This document shows positions 1 to 6,192 of a stretch of DNA of 7,808 nucleotides, piece after piece (within the stretch, counting starts at the first letter, position 1; the number at the start of each line of letters is the position of its first letter). The position numbers and the translations under genes were made by a program. The stretch lies in assembly GCA_028876585.1 (NCBI GenBank), contig JAGWRL010000267.1, positions 1 through 7,808 of the forward strand, read 5' to 3'. Source of the DNA: Pseudomonadota bacterium (GTDB taxonomy: Bacteria > Pseudomonadota > Alphaproteobacteria > Rhizobiales > Beijerinckiaceae). The notes below the pieces were generated by a model that did not search any database, was not told where the DNA came from, and saw nothing but the letters and a program-made list of their open reading frames with translations.

Positions 1-158
1 TCGGCGCGCCCGTTGGCCCCGGCGCGCCGCTGGCGCGCGTCCACGCGCGCGACGCGGCGCAGGCGGCGGCGGCGATCGCGAAATTGCAGGCGGCCTACCG
101 GATAGGCGACGCGCCGGGCCAGCGCAGCCCGGCGGTGATCGAGCGGATCGTGGGATGA
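1..158 (+). CDS. Pyrimidine-nucleoside (thymidine) phosphorylase, C-terminal end only
   Basis: Partial gene whose 5' part lies outside the window. The frame ending in TGA at 156-158 reads about 51 residues. It contains the segment GAPVGPGAPLARVHARD, then an Ala-rich helix, then AAYRIGD, and ends in SPAVIERIVG. This matches the C-terminal alpha/beta domain (PYNP_C) of thymidine/pyrimidine-nucleoside phosphorylases, where a glycine-rich turn and an 'LA.VHA.D' strand precede a helix ending in 'A..IGD'. These cytoplasmic enzymes split thymidine or uridine with phosphate to give the base and (deoxy)ribose-1-phosphate in nucleoside salvage. The catalytic N-terminal domains are not visible, so the family call rests on the tail alone and the exact substrate is unknown. 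The stop overlaps the next gene's start as ATGA, so the two are probably co-transcribed and translationally coupled. Confidence 0.7.
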   Translation, partial: GAPVGPGAPLARVHARDAAQAAAAIAKLQAAYRIGDAPGQRSPAVIERIVG

Positions 159-1096
159 ACCTGCTGCTGGCGCTCACCGGTTGGCGCGCGCAGCCGTGGA
201 TCGCCCGCCTCGCCGCGCTGTTGCCGGGGCGGCGGATCGACACGCTGGAGACGCTGCGCGACCGCGACGGCGTGCGCTATGCGCTGACCTGGCGCCATCC
301 GCCCGGCTCGCTCCAGGGCCTAGCGAACCTGCAAGCGATCTTCTCGCTCGGCGCCGGCGTCGATCACGTGTTCGCCGATCCGCAGCTTCCCGACGCGCCG
401 CTGGTGCGCGTGGTCGATCCCGATCTGACGGCGCGGATGAGCGAATGGGTGGCGTTGCAGGTTCTGCTGCATCACCGCCAGTTCCGCCGCTACGACCGGC
501 AGCAGCGCGAGCGTGTGTGGGACGAGGACGAGAACCAGCCGCGCGCGGCCGACGTCAGGGTCGGGCTGCTCGGCCTCGGCGTGCTCGGGCTCGACGCGGC
601 GCGCAAGTTGCGGACGCTCGGCTTTGCCGTGGCAGGCTGGAGCCGCGCGCCAAAACAGGTCGAGGGGTTGGCGACCTATCACGGCGCCGAGGGCCTCGAC
701 GCGCTGCTGGCGCGCACCGACATTCTCGTGTCGCTGCTGCCTTTGACGCCGAGCACGCGCGGATTGCTCAACGCCGGCCTGTTCTCCAAACTGCCGCGCG
801 ACGGACGGATCGGGCCGGTGCTGATCAACGCCGGGCGCGGCGGCTCGCAGGTCGAAGCCGACATTCTCGCCGCGCTGGAGGCGGGCGTGCTGAAGGGCGC
901 CTCGCTCGACGTGTTCGAGACCGAGCCGCTGCCGGAAACTTCGCCGCTGTGGGCGCGCGAGGACGTGTTCGTCAGCCCTCACAATTCCGCCATCTCCGAG
1001 CCGGACGCGGTGGCGCGCTACATCGCGGCGCAGATCGAGGCCCACGAACGCGGGCAGGCGTGGCGCAATGTGGTGGATCGGGCGCGCGGCTATTGA
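155..1096 (+). CDS. ghrA: Glyoxylate/hydroxypyruvate reductase A (D-2-hydroxyacid dehydrogenase family)
   Basis: Complete 313-residue cytoplasmic enzyme, the usual length for GhrA, predicted to reduce glyoxylate to glycolate and hydroxypyruvate to D-glycerate. The Rossmann signature G-L-G-V-L-G is at residues 140-145. The next strand ends in W-S-R (162-164); an Arg here is the usual mark of NADPH rather than NADH use. The three family catalytic residues are present: Arg228 in INAGRGG, Glu257 in DVFETEP and His276 in SPHNSA. The start at 155 overlaps the stop of the preceding phosphorylase gene (ATGA), implying translational coupling; no strong separate ribosome binding site is seen. The pairing with a nucleoside phosphorylase is not one I recognise as a standard operon. 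Membership of the 2-hydroxyacid dehydrogenase family is certain; the precise substrate is inferred from GhrA-like features such as the WSR cofactor motif and C-terminal region. Confidence 0.9.
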   Translation: MNLLLALTGWRAQPWIARLAALLPGRRIDTLETLRDRDGVRYALTWRHPPGSLQGLANLQAIFSLGAGVDHVFADPQLPDAPLVRVVDPDLTARMSEWVALQVLLHHRQFRRYDRQQRERVWDEDENQPRAADVRVGLLGLGVLGLDAARKLRTLGFAVAGWSRAPKQVEGLATYHGAEGLDALLARTDILVSLLPLTPSTRGLLNAGLFSKLPRDGRIGPVLINAGRGGSQVEADILAALEAGVLKGASLDVFETEPLPETSPLWAREDVFVSPHNSAISEPDAVARYIAAQIEAHERGQAWRNVVDRARGY

Positions 1097-1128
1097 GCGG
1101 CGACGCTCTGCGCCGGCGCGAGCCCGCT
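1096..1128. terminator. Possible bidirectional stem-loop between convergent genes
   Basis: The 30-base gap between two convergent stop codons can fold into one stem. AGCGG (1096-1100) pairs with CCGCT (1124-1128), and GCTC (1105-1108) pairs with GAGC (1120-1123). Both enclose the palindrome GCGCCGGCGC (1110-1119), with unpaired bases only on the left arm. Its place between tail-to-tail genes suits transcription stopping from either side. There is no T-tract on either strand, so it is not a canonical intrinsic terminator, and GC-rich DNA makes such stems easily by chance. Confidence 0.33.
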
Positions 1129-2065
1129 AACTGCGCCGCAGCCCCGCCAGCAGCCGCCGGTTCTCATAGACCGCGACGATGACCAGGGAGACGATCAGCG
1201 GCGCAATCAGATAGAGCAGGCGGAACGTCAGCAGCGCGGCCATCAGATCGGCGGCGGGCACGTCCGGCGTCGCCTTGAGGAAAGTGAACTCCAGCACGCC
1301 GAGGCCGCCGGGCGCGTGGCTGATCAGCGCCGCCGAGAACGAGGCGAGGAACACGCCGAGCACGACGATGAAGCCGGGATTGCTCGCTTCGGGCAGCGCG
1401 AAATAGATGATGCCGGCCGCGCCGATCAGTTCGAACGGCGCGACGATCATCTGCCGCGCCGCGATCGGCGGGCGTGGATAGACGAGCCGGAAGCCGGCGA
1501 TCCGCACCGGGCGGAAATGCAGCAGCGCCCCCAGCATGTAGAGCCACGGCCCGATCAGCAGCGCCACCGCCGCCGCCTTCGCCGCCCAGGGCGGGGCGGC
1601 GATCCAGCGATAGATGAGCGTCGGCTCGATCAGAAGCGTCAGGCCGCCGAGCAGCAGCGCGCCGAGCGTGAAGGTGATCGAGGTGAAGGCGACGACGACG
1701 CCGACTTCCGCCGCCGACAGGCCCTTGCTGGAATAGGCGCGATAGCGCACGACGGCGCCGGAAAACACCGAGGCGCCGATATTGTGGCCGAGCGCATAGG
1801 TGACGAACGAGACGGCGCCGATGAAGCGCCAGCTCAGCCGGCGGCGCAGATGAGCCAGCGCGATCTGGTCGTACCAGGCGAGCGCGCCATAGGCGAGGGC
1901 GGTGGCGAGGATGGCCAGGCCCCAGCGCGGGGCGGAGATCGCCCGCCAGGCGGCGAGAATTTCGGCCGCCGAATGGCCGCGCAATTCCTTGTAGAGCAGC
2001 CAGCTCGACAAGGCGACGGCGGCCAATCCGACGAGCGGCCAGATCGCCTCCGTGATTCGCGTCAT
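1127..2065 (-). CDS. Polytopic membrane protein, LPG-synthase-TM / UPF0104 (YbhN-like) family
   Basis: A 312-residue integral inner-membrane protein with about eight hydrophobic segments. Helices start near residues 8, 48, 82, 121, 162, 208, 232 and 282. It resembles the transmembrane (flippase-like) half of MprF and stand-alone UPF0104/YbhN proteins. Supporting motifs are the conserved N-terminal 'WPLVGLAAVALSSWLLYKEL' style helix, GHNIGASVFSGAVVRYRAY (93-111), the characteristic SHAPGGLGVLE (249-259) and FRLLYLIAPL near the C-terminus. MprF's soluble aminoacyl-transferase domain is absent, so no lysyl-lipid synthesis is expected. Lipid or lipid-linked substrate translocation is the family-level guess, and no substrate can be read from sequence. 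The gene lies 61 bases downstream of the peptidase gene on the same strand and could share its transcript. The ATG at 2065 is followed by the typical family N-terminus, but no good Shine-Dalgarno is seen and an inverted repeat covers the region just upstream. Confidence 0.85.
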   Translation of the reverse strand: MTRITEAIWPLVGLAAVALSSWLLYKELRGHSAAEILAAWRAISAPRWGLAILATALAYGALAWYDQIALAHLRRRLSWRFIGAVSFVTYALGHNIGASVFSGAVVRYRAYSSKGLSAAEVGVVVAFTSITFTLGALLLGGLTLLIEPTLIYRWIAAPPWAAKAAAVALLIGPWLYMLGALLHFRPVRIAGFRLVYPRPPIAARQMIVAPFELIGAAGIIYFALPEASNPGFIVVLGVFLASFSAALISHAPGGLGVLEFTFLKATPDVPAADLMAALLTFRLLYLIAPLIVSLVIVAVYENRRLLAGLRRS

Positions 2066-2069
2066 GCGC

Positions 2070-2120
2070 TGCGCCCGCCGTCGTTCGCCGCGAACTAAAC
2101 GGAACCGCGCGGCGGGCGCA
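2070..2120. repeat. Perfect 11-bp inverted repeat between two minus-strand genes
   Basis: TGCGCCCGCCG (2070-2080) is the exact reverse complement of CGGCGGGCGCA (2110-2120). The 29-base spacer itself holds a small hairpin, GTTCG-CCG-CGAAC (2083-2095). In the minus-strand transcript, the second arm ends four bases before the start codon of the membrane-protein gene, so folding would bury its ribosome binding region. No U-tract follows, so this is not a classical terminator. It may reduce read-through or translation of the second gene; that effect is inference. Confidence 0.55.
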
Positions 2121-2126
2121 AGCGGC

Positions 2127-2762
2127 TCAATCGGCGCGGGCGACCGTGTTGCCGGGCTGGCCGCGCACGCCGCCGAGGTCGAGCCACACGTTGGGGTCGT
2201 CCTGCGCCTGGCGCTTGATGTAGGTGTAGCCGTTGGTGTTCCAAGGGCGGATCTCGTCGGTAAGATTGTCGAGCACGAACTCGCCGCGATCGGTCTTGAC
2301 GGTCAGGATGGCGTGGCCCTCGCCTTCGAGGTCGCGCACCACCGTCATCAGCAGCGCCTGCCGCGGGAAGCCGGCGTCGATCAAGAGCTTGCGCTTGTAG
2401 AGCGCATAGACCTTGCAGTCGCCCTTGCCGTCAACGGGATAATCCCAATGGTCGAGCGTGGTGCCCCAATGGGCGAGGTTGGTCATCGGCTCGATGGCGT
2501 CGTTGACGCGCTTGTTGATGCGGGTGAGCTGCGCCCAGGCGGCCTTGGTCATCTTGACGTCGAGCGGCTTCAACTTGCCCAGCTCGCATTCCTCGGGGCG
2601 GCGGCCGCAGAAATCGACCCAGCCGTAAGGCACCGAGGTCGCTTCGCCGACGGCGGCGAACGAGGAATGCGGCAGGCCGGCTTCCGAAGCCTCGCTGAAA
2701 TTGGCGAATACGGCGCCGAACAAAGCGGCGGCGACGGCGGCGGCGAGGAAGGATTTCAGCAT
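2127..2762 (-). CDS. Secreted transglutaminase-like cysteine peptidase (BTLCP / LapG family)
   Basis: A 211-residue protein of the bacterial transglutaminase-like cysteine proteinase family (COG3672), which includes LapG. Residues 1-20 or 1-25 form a signal peptide: a Lys near the start, an Ala/Leu/Phe-rich core, and possible cleavage after VFA or SEA. The mature protein is therefore expected in the periplasm. The catalytic triad is visible as Cys116 in GKGDCKVYAL, His150 in GEGHAILTV and Asp165 in FVLDN. The usual family motif is close to GDCEDY, so Lys117 and Val118 are departures just after the nucleophile. Two further cysteines (52 and 59) could form a disulfide in the periplasm. LapG itself releases a surface adhesin when c-di-GMP falls. 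No LapD or LapA gene is in this window, so the substrate here is unknown. The gene is divergent from the padR-like gene and lies upstream of the UPF0104 gene. Confidence 0.88.
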   Translation of the reverse strand: MLKSFLAAAVAAALFGAVFANFSEASEAGLPHSSFAAVGEATSVPYGWVDFCGRRPEECELGKLKPLDVKMTKAAWAQLTRINKRVNDAIEPMTNLAHWGTTLDHWDYPVDGKGDCKVYALYKRKLLIDAGFPRQALLMTVVRDLEGEGHAILTVKTDRGEFVLDNLTDEIRPWNTNGYTYIKRQAQDDPNVWLDLGGVRGQPGNTVARAD

Positions 2763-2834
2763 GACGACCCCAGTCCCTTTGATGGGATGAGGATCGCCGG
2801 CGCGGATTGGGGACGGGCGAAAAAATTCCGTGCA

Positions 2835-2862
2835 ATTTTATTGATCCGGCCTCGCGGAAAAC
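2835..2862 (-). promoter_or_regulatory. Possible promoter of the cysteine-peptidase gene
   Basis: Reading the minus strand, TAAAAT (2840-2835) resembles a -10 box. It follows GTTTTC (2862-2857), a weak -35, with a 16-base spacer. It lies in the AT-rich part of the divergent intergenic region, about 75 bases before the ATG at 2762. Support is the box resemblance only. Confidence 0.25.
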
Positions 2863-2945
2863 GTGACTTTTCTTAGCCTTTACGCGCGATCGCGGGAAAT
2901 GCGCGAAATGTGCGCGCGCCGTTCAGCCCGCGCTAACCCTAGGGC

Positions 2946-2973
2946 TTGACTGAGATATATCTTAGACTATCTT
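2946..2973 (+). promoter_or_regulatory. Probable promoter of the padR-like gene
   Basis: TTGACT (2946-2951) is a five-of-six match to the -35 consensus. A 16-base spacer leads to TATCTT (2968-2973), a weaker -10. The promoter stands about 50 bases before the start codon at 3022. The spacer and the bases after the -10 are occupied by the near-palindromes described for the operator, the arrangement expected for self-repression. The -10 choice is uncertain because several TATCTT-like hexamers recur here. Confidence 0.5.
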
Positions 2974-2990
2974 ACATAAGACATATCTTA
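2951..2990. promoter_or_regulatory. Tandem operator for the PadR/YqjI-like regulator (predicted)
   Basis: Two 14-base near-palindromes lie 26 bases apart, start to start. TGAGATATATCTTA is at 2951-2964, with the core AGATATATCT perfect. TAAGACATATCTTA is at 2977-2990, with one mismatched pair. Both fit TAAGANATATCTTA. Between them TCTTA-CA-TAAGA (2970-2981) gives a third inverted pair. The AT-rich block contrasts with the surrounding GC-rich DNA and covers the promoter of the adjacent PadR-family gene. PadR proteins, including E. coli YqjI, typically bind such palindromes at their own promoters. The binding itself is inferred. Confidence 0.6.
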
Positions 2991-3021
2991 CTGATATCGA
3001 TCCAAAACACGAGGAAATATC

Positions 3022-3582
3022 ATGTTTTTCAGACACTTGCAAAACCACGAGGCGTTTCGCGGGCATGGGCCGGCGCACGAAGCCTTCGCGCGGTTCCGCC
3101 ATCGCGGCGGCTTCGGCGGCCGCGAGGGCCGCATGTTCGACAGCGGCGAATTGCGGCTCGTCATTCTCGCGCTGATCGCCGAGAAGCCGCGCCACGGTTA
3201 CGAGGTGATCAAGGAACTCGGCGAGCGGGTCGGGGGCGATTACAGCCCCAGCCCCGGCGTGGTCTATCCCACGCTCACCCTGCTCGAAGACATGGGCTAC
3301 GCTAGCGCCGCGCTCGATTCCGCCAGCCGAAAGCTCTATACGATCACGCCGGAGGGCCAGTCCTTTCTGGCCGAGAACAAGGCGCAGGTCGATGCGATCT
3401 TCGCCCGCCTGACCGGCGGCAACGACGCAGGCTGGTCCGACGCCGGCTCGGTGATCCGCGCGATGCTGAACCTGCGCGCGACGGTGAAGCTACGGCTGCG
3501 CGGCCGGCAGGCGACACGCGAGCAATTGCAGGCGATCACCGACGCGCTCGACGCCGCCGCCAAGACGATCGAGCGCGTGTAG
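3022..3582 (+). CDS. PadR-family transcriptional regulator, YqjI-like
   Basis: A 186-residue DNA-binding protein, cytoplasmic. The winged-helix PadR domain spans about residues 41-115. It includes GELRLVILALIAEKPRHGYE (42-61), the PadR-typical SPSPGVVYPTL (75-85) and a wing ending in RKLYTITPEG. The C-terminal part (about 115-186) is helical and should form the dimer, as in the family. The nearest match I recognise is E. coli YqjI, a nickel-responsive repressor with a His/Cys-rich N-terminus. Here the first 40 residues carry His5, His9, His15, His19 and His27 plus Gly/Arg/Phe, but the protein has no cysteine at all. Metal sensing is therefore plausible but unproven. The start is fixed by GAGGA at 3011-3015, six bases before the ATG. 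The ferric-siderophore reductase gene that accompanies yqjI in E. coli is absent; the divergent neighbour is a cysteine peptidase. Tandem palindromes over the promoter suggest autoregulation. Confidence 0.88.
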   Translation: MFFRHLQNHEAFRGHGPAHEAFARFRHRGGFGGREGRMFDSGELRLVILALIAEKPRHGYEVIKELGERVGGDYSPSPGVVYPTLTLLEDMGYASAALDSASRKLYTITPEGQSFLAENKAQVDAIFARLTGGNDAGWSDAGSVIRAMLNLRATVKLRLRGRQATREQLQAITDALDAAAKTIERV

Positions 3583-3590
3583 GCCCCGCG

Positions 3591-5972
3591 TCACGCCGCC
3601 TGATGTTCGGCGGCGGCCGGCGCGACCGCGCCGCGCGCGCCCAGCAGCAGCGCCATCGCCTTCGCCGGCAGCGGCGCGCTGATCAGATAGCCCTGGATCT
3701 GATTGCAGCCGTTGTCGCGCAGCCAATCGAGTTCGGCGTTGGTCTCGACGCCCTCGGCGGTCGTGCTCATGCCGAGCGTGCTCGCCAGTTTGGTGATCGC
3801 GCCGATGATGGCGGCGGCATCGGGGCGGCGCACCACGTTCTGCACGAACGAGCGGTCGATCTTGATCTTGTCGAACGGGAAGCTTGAGAGATAGGCCAGC
3901 GAGGAATAGCCGGTGCCGAAATCGTCGAGCGCGATGCGCACGCCGAGCGCGCGCAATTCCGACAGGCGGCGCAATACTTCGTCCTTGTCCTCGATCAGCA
4001 GTGATTCGGTGATTTCCAGTTCGAGTCGATCGGGCGCCAGGCCGACTTCCTCCAGCGTCTTGCGCACGAGGCCGACGAGATCGCCGGTCTTGAATTGTAT
4101 CGCCGACAGGTTGACCGCGATGCGGATGTCGTTCTTCCAGGTGACGGCGACTTCGCAGGCGCGGCGCAGCACATAGGCCCCGAGCGGGATGATGAGGCCG
4201 GTCTCCTCGGCGATCGGCACGAATTCCGCCGGCGGGATATAGCCACGGGTCGGATGGTTCCAGCGCGCCAGCGCCTCGCAAGCCGTGATATGCGCGTTGT
4301 CGATGTCGACCAGTGGCTGGAAATGGACCTCCAGCGCGTTCGATTGCAACGCCTCGCGCAAGTCGAGCTCCAGCAACCGGCGCGCGTGCGAAGTGGCGTG
4401 CATCTCGGCCGAGAAGAACCGATGCGCGCCGCGTCCGTCCGATTTGGCGCGATAGAGCGCGAGGTCGGAATTGCGCAGCAGGTCGTCGCCATTCTCGCCG
4501 TTGAGCGGGGCCATGGCGATGCCGGCGCTGGCGCCGATGTTGATGCGCTGACCGTCGATCTCATAATTGGCGGAGAGAACCTCCACCAACTCGCGCGCCA
4601 GCGCCTCGGCCTGCGCCGGCGATTGCGCGGTGCGTTGCAGGATCACGAACTCGTCGCCGCCGAACCGCGCGACGAGGTCGTCATCGGGCAGCAGCGCGAC
4701 GATGCGCCGGCCCACTTCAATCAGCAGGCGGTCGCCGACGCCGTGGCCCAAAGTGTCGTTGACCTGTTTGAAGCGGTCGAGATCGAGCGAAATGATGGCG
4801 AAGCCGCCGCCGTCCTGCTTCATGCGGCGGATCGCCTCGTCGAGGTGAAGGTGCAGCAGGGCGCGATTGGGCAGGTTGGTCAGCGAATCGTAGTTCGCCA
4901 TGCGCCGGATCGAAGCCTCGGCGCGATGGGCCTCGGTGACGTCGGAGCCGACGCCGAGAAATCCCCTGAAGCCGCCGCCGGGCTCGAACAGCGGCCGTCC
5001 GCTCAACGACCAGATGCGCTCCTCGGCGCCGATCCGGATGGGAATGACGATGTCGCGAAACGCCTCGCGATGGAAGAAGGCGCGCAGCAGGCGGCCCAAC
5101 GGGGAATTGCGATTGGCGGAGCGCACGCCCTCCGCGCCCGACAGATATTTGGCGACTTCGCGCCCCTCGACGGCGTCGGCCGGTTCGCCCAGCATGTCGG
5201 CCAAATGCTGCGACACGTGGACGAAACGCGCGCTGGCGTCGATCTCGAACAACCAGTCGCTGGCGTTTTCCTCAAATTCGCGCAGCAACAGGCTGATGAC
5301 GTCGCTGTTTTCGCGCAATTCCTGATTAGCGAGGAAGGTGGCGACGAACATCCGGCCGCGCTCCAGCACCACGGCCGCGATCATCGTCGCGAATATCGCC
5401 GACATCGCCGCCAGGCTGAGATAGGCGGCGCCGCCGTGATAGATGAACGCGATCAGGCAGGCGGCTTCGATGACGAGAAAATAGGCCGCCGCGGCCTGCC
5501 ACACCGTGGCCAGGGCGATCGCGCCGCCGGTCATCATGCCGGCCTGGCTCGAAGCCAGCATCGCGCGTTGCGCGTCGGTGGCGTCGCCGAACAGGAACAG
5601 CGTCGGCGCCGCCCACATGAGCGCGAACAGCGCCGCCATCCACGCGATGCGTCGCGTGCCGCGCGCCGAGGCGCGATCGCGCGGCTTGCCGCGCGCCGCG
5701 CGCCAATGGCGCAGCCAGTAGCCCAAAATGACGAACAGGCTCGCGCTCCAGAGCGCCAGGAACACGTCGTGCCCGCCGCCGGAAAACAGGCCCACCGTGA
5801 TGGCGCAATTGACGAAATTGGCGGCCATCATCGCCGGCGACAGCGAAATCACCGCGCCGATCTGCTCCGCGCGCAGACGATCCGCCTCGAAGGGGCCAAG
5901 CCTTGGATTGCGGGCCGACAGCCAATCGTAAATCGTAGAAAATCTGCTATTTTTCAGCCCAGGAAATTGCAT
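3591..5972 (-). CDS. Membrane-bound PAS-GGDEF-EAL protein (diguanylate cyclase / c-di-GMP phosphodiesterase)
   Basis: A 793-residue inner-membrane signalling protein. About six hydrophobic helices fall between residues 39 and 203 (near 39-63, 69-88, 110-128, 136-158, 160-178, 183-203). I do not recognise this sensor as a named MASE type. A PAS domain follows (about 236-345), ending in the PAC-like VGSDVTEAHRAE. The GGDEF domain (about 355-520) has DLDRFKQVND (397-406) and the intact signature GGDEF at 438-442. The allosteric I-site RxxD is replaced by PDDD (429-432), so product inhibition there is unlikely. The EAL domain (about 535-775) has EALARW (566-571), Asn621, Glu653, DDFGTGYSS (683-691), Lys704, Glu740 and Gln760, all the usual metal and catalytic residues. 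Both activities are therefore possible; which dominates cannot be told. It is convergent with the padR-like gene, with an 8-base gap. No clear Shine-Dalgarno precedes the ATG at 5972. Confidence 0.93.
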   Translation of the reverse strand: MQFPGLKNSRFSTIYDWLSARNPRLGPFEADRLRAEQIGAVISLSPAMMAANFVNCAITVGLFSGGGHDVFLALWSASLFVILGYWLRHWRAARGKPRDRASARGTRRIAWMAALFALMWAAPTLFLFGDATDAQRAMLASSQAGMMTGGAIALATVWQAAAAYFLVIEAACLIAFIYHGGAAYLSLAAMSAIFATMIAAVVLERGRMFVATFLANQELRENSDVISLLLREFEENASDWLFEIDASARFVHVSQHLADMLGEPADAVEGREVAKYLSGAEGVRSANRNSPLGRLLRAFFHREAFRDIVIPIRIGAEERIWSLSGRPLFEPGGGFRGFLGVGSDVTEAHRAEASIRRMANYDSLTNLPNRALLHLHLDEAIRRMKQDGGGFAIISLDLDRFKQVNDTLGHGVGDRLLIEVGRRIVALLPDDDLVARFGGDEFVILQRTAQSPAQAEALARELVEVLSANYEIDGQRINIGASAGIAMAPLNGENGDDLLRNSDLALYRAKSDGRGAHRFFSAEMHATSHARRLLELDLREALQSNALEVHFQPLVDIDNAHITACEALARWNHPTRGYIPPAEFVPIAEETGLIIPLGAYVLRRACEVAVTWKNDIRIAVNLSAIQFKTGDLVGLVRKTLEEVGLAPDRLELEITESLLIEDKDEVLRRLSELRALGVRIALDDFGTGYSSLAYLSSFPFDKIKIDRSFVQNVVRRPDAAAIIGAITKLASTLGMSTTAEGVETNAELDWLRDNGCNQIQGYLISAPLPAKAMALLLGARGAVAPAAAEHQAA

Positions 5973-6159
5973 TCTAATCGCCGTGCTTGCAGCAACGTAG
6001 TTGTGATTACAAATATTAATTGCTATTGGGTTAACGATAATATGTCTGCGAATGATGTGTCTTCCGCGGAAGTCATGGCGCTATTCGCCTTCGATATCGA
6101 CGGTAACTGACGTCGAGGCGGGTAGTGGAATATCAGCGCATGCGATTTAGACAGCGAAT

Positions 6160-6192
6160 CCGGAAATCCGAATGTCTACGGATCAATTCCGG
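6160..6192. repeat. Bulged stem-loop in the intergenic region
   Basis: CCGGAA (6160-6165) pairs with TTCCGG (6187-6192), and directly inside it ATCCG (6166-6170) pairs with CGGAT (6179-6183). This leaves an 8-base loop AATGTCTA and a 3-base bulge CAA on the right arm, 11 base pairs in all. It is followed at once by the palindrome TCTCCGGAGA (6193-6202). No T-tract follows on either strand. It could be part of a structured transcript or a protein site; the role is unknown. Confidence 0.45.

Noticed and set aside
3583..3590. A terminator between the convergent padR-like and c-di-GMP genes
   Set aside because: The gap is only eight bases, and I saw no stem with a T-tract in the gene ends. The two transcripts probably overlap.
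3591..5972. The c-di-GMP protein as a LapD-type receptor for the nearby LapG-like peptidase
   Set aside because: LapD has a periplasmic domain between two helices and degenerate catalytic sites. This protein has about six helices without a periplasmic domain, and both catalytic signatures are intact.
6016..6034. Two TTAA boxes as a CtrA site
   Set aside because: The spacing is 11 bases, not the 7 needed for the TTAA-N7-TTAA consensus.
4095..6110. A 671-codon open frame on the plus strand opposite the c-di-GMP gene
   Set aside because: It is the antisense shadow of a GC-rich gene. The minus-strand frame has intact PAS, GGDEF and EAL domains, while the plus frame shows only Arg/Ala/Gln/Asp-rich low-complexity sequence with no recognisable fold.
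6042..6110. A 22-codon open frame starting MSANDVSSAEVM
   Set aside because: There is no convincing Shine-Dalgarno before the ATG and no known small-protein motif. The length is well within chance.
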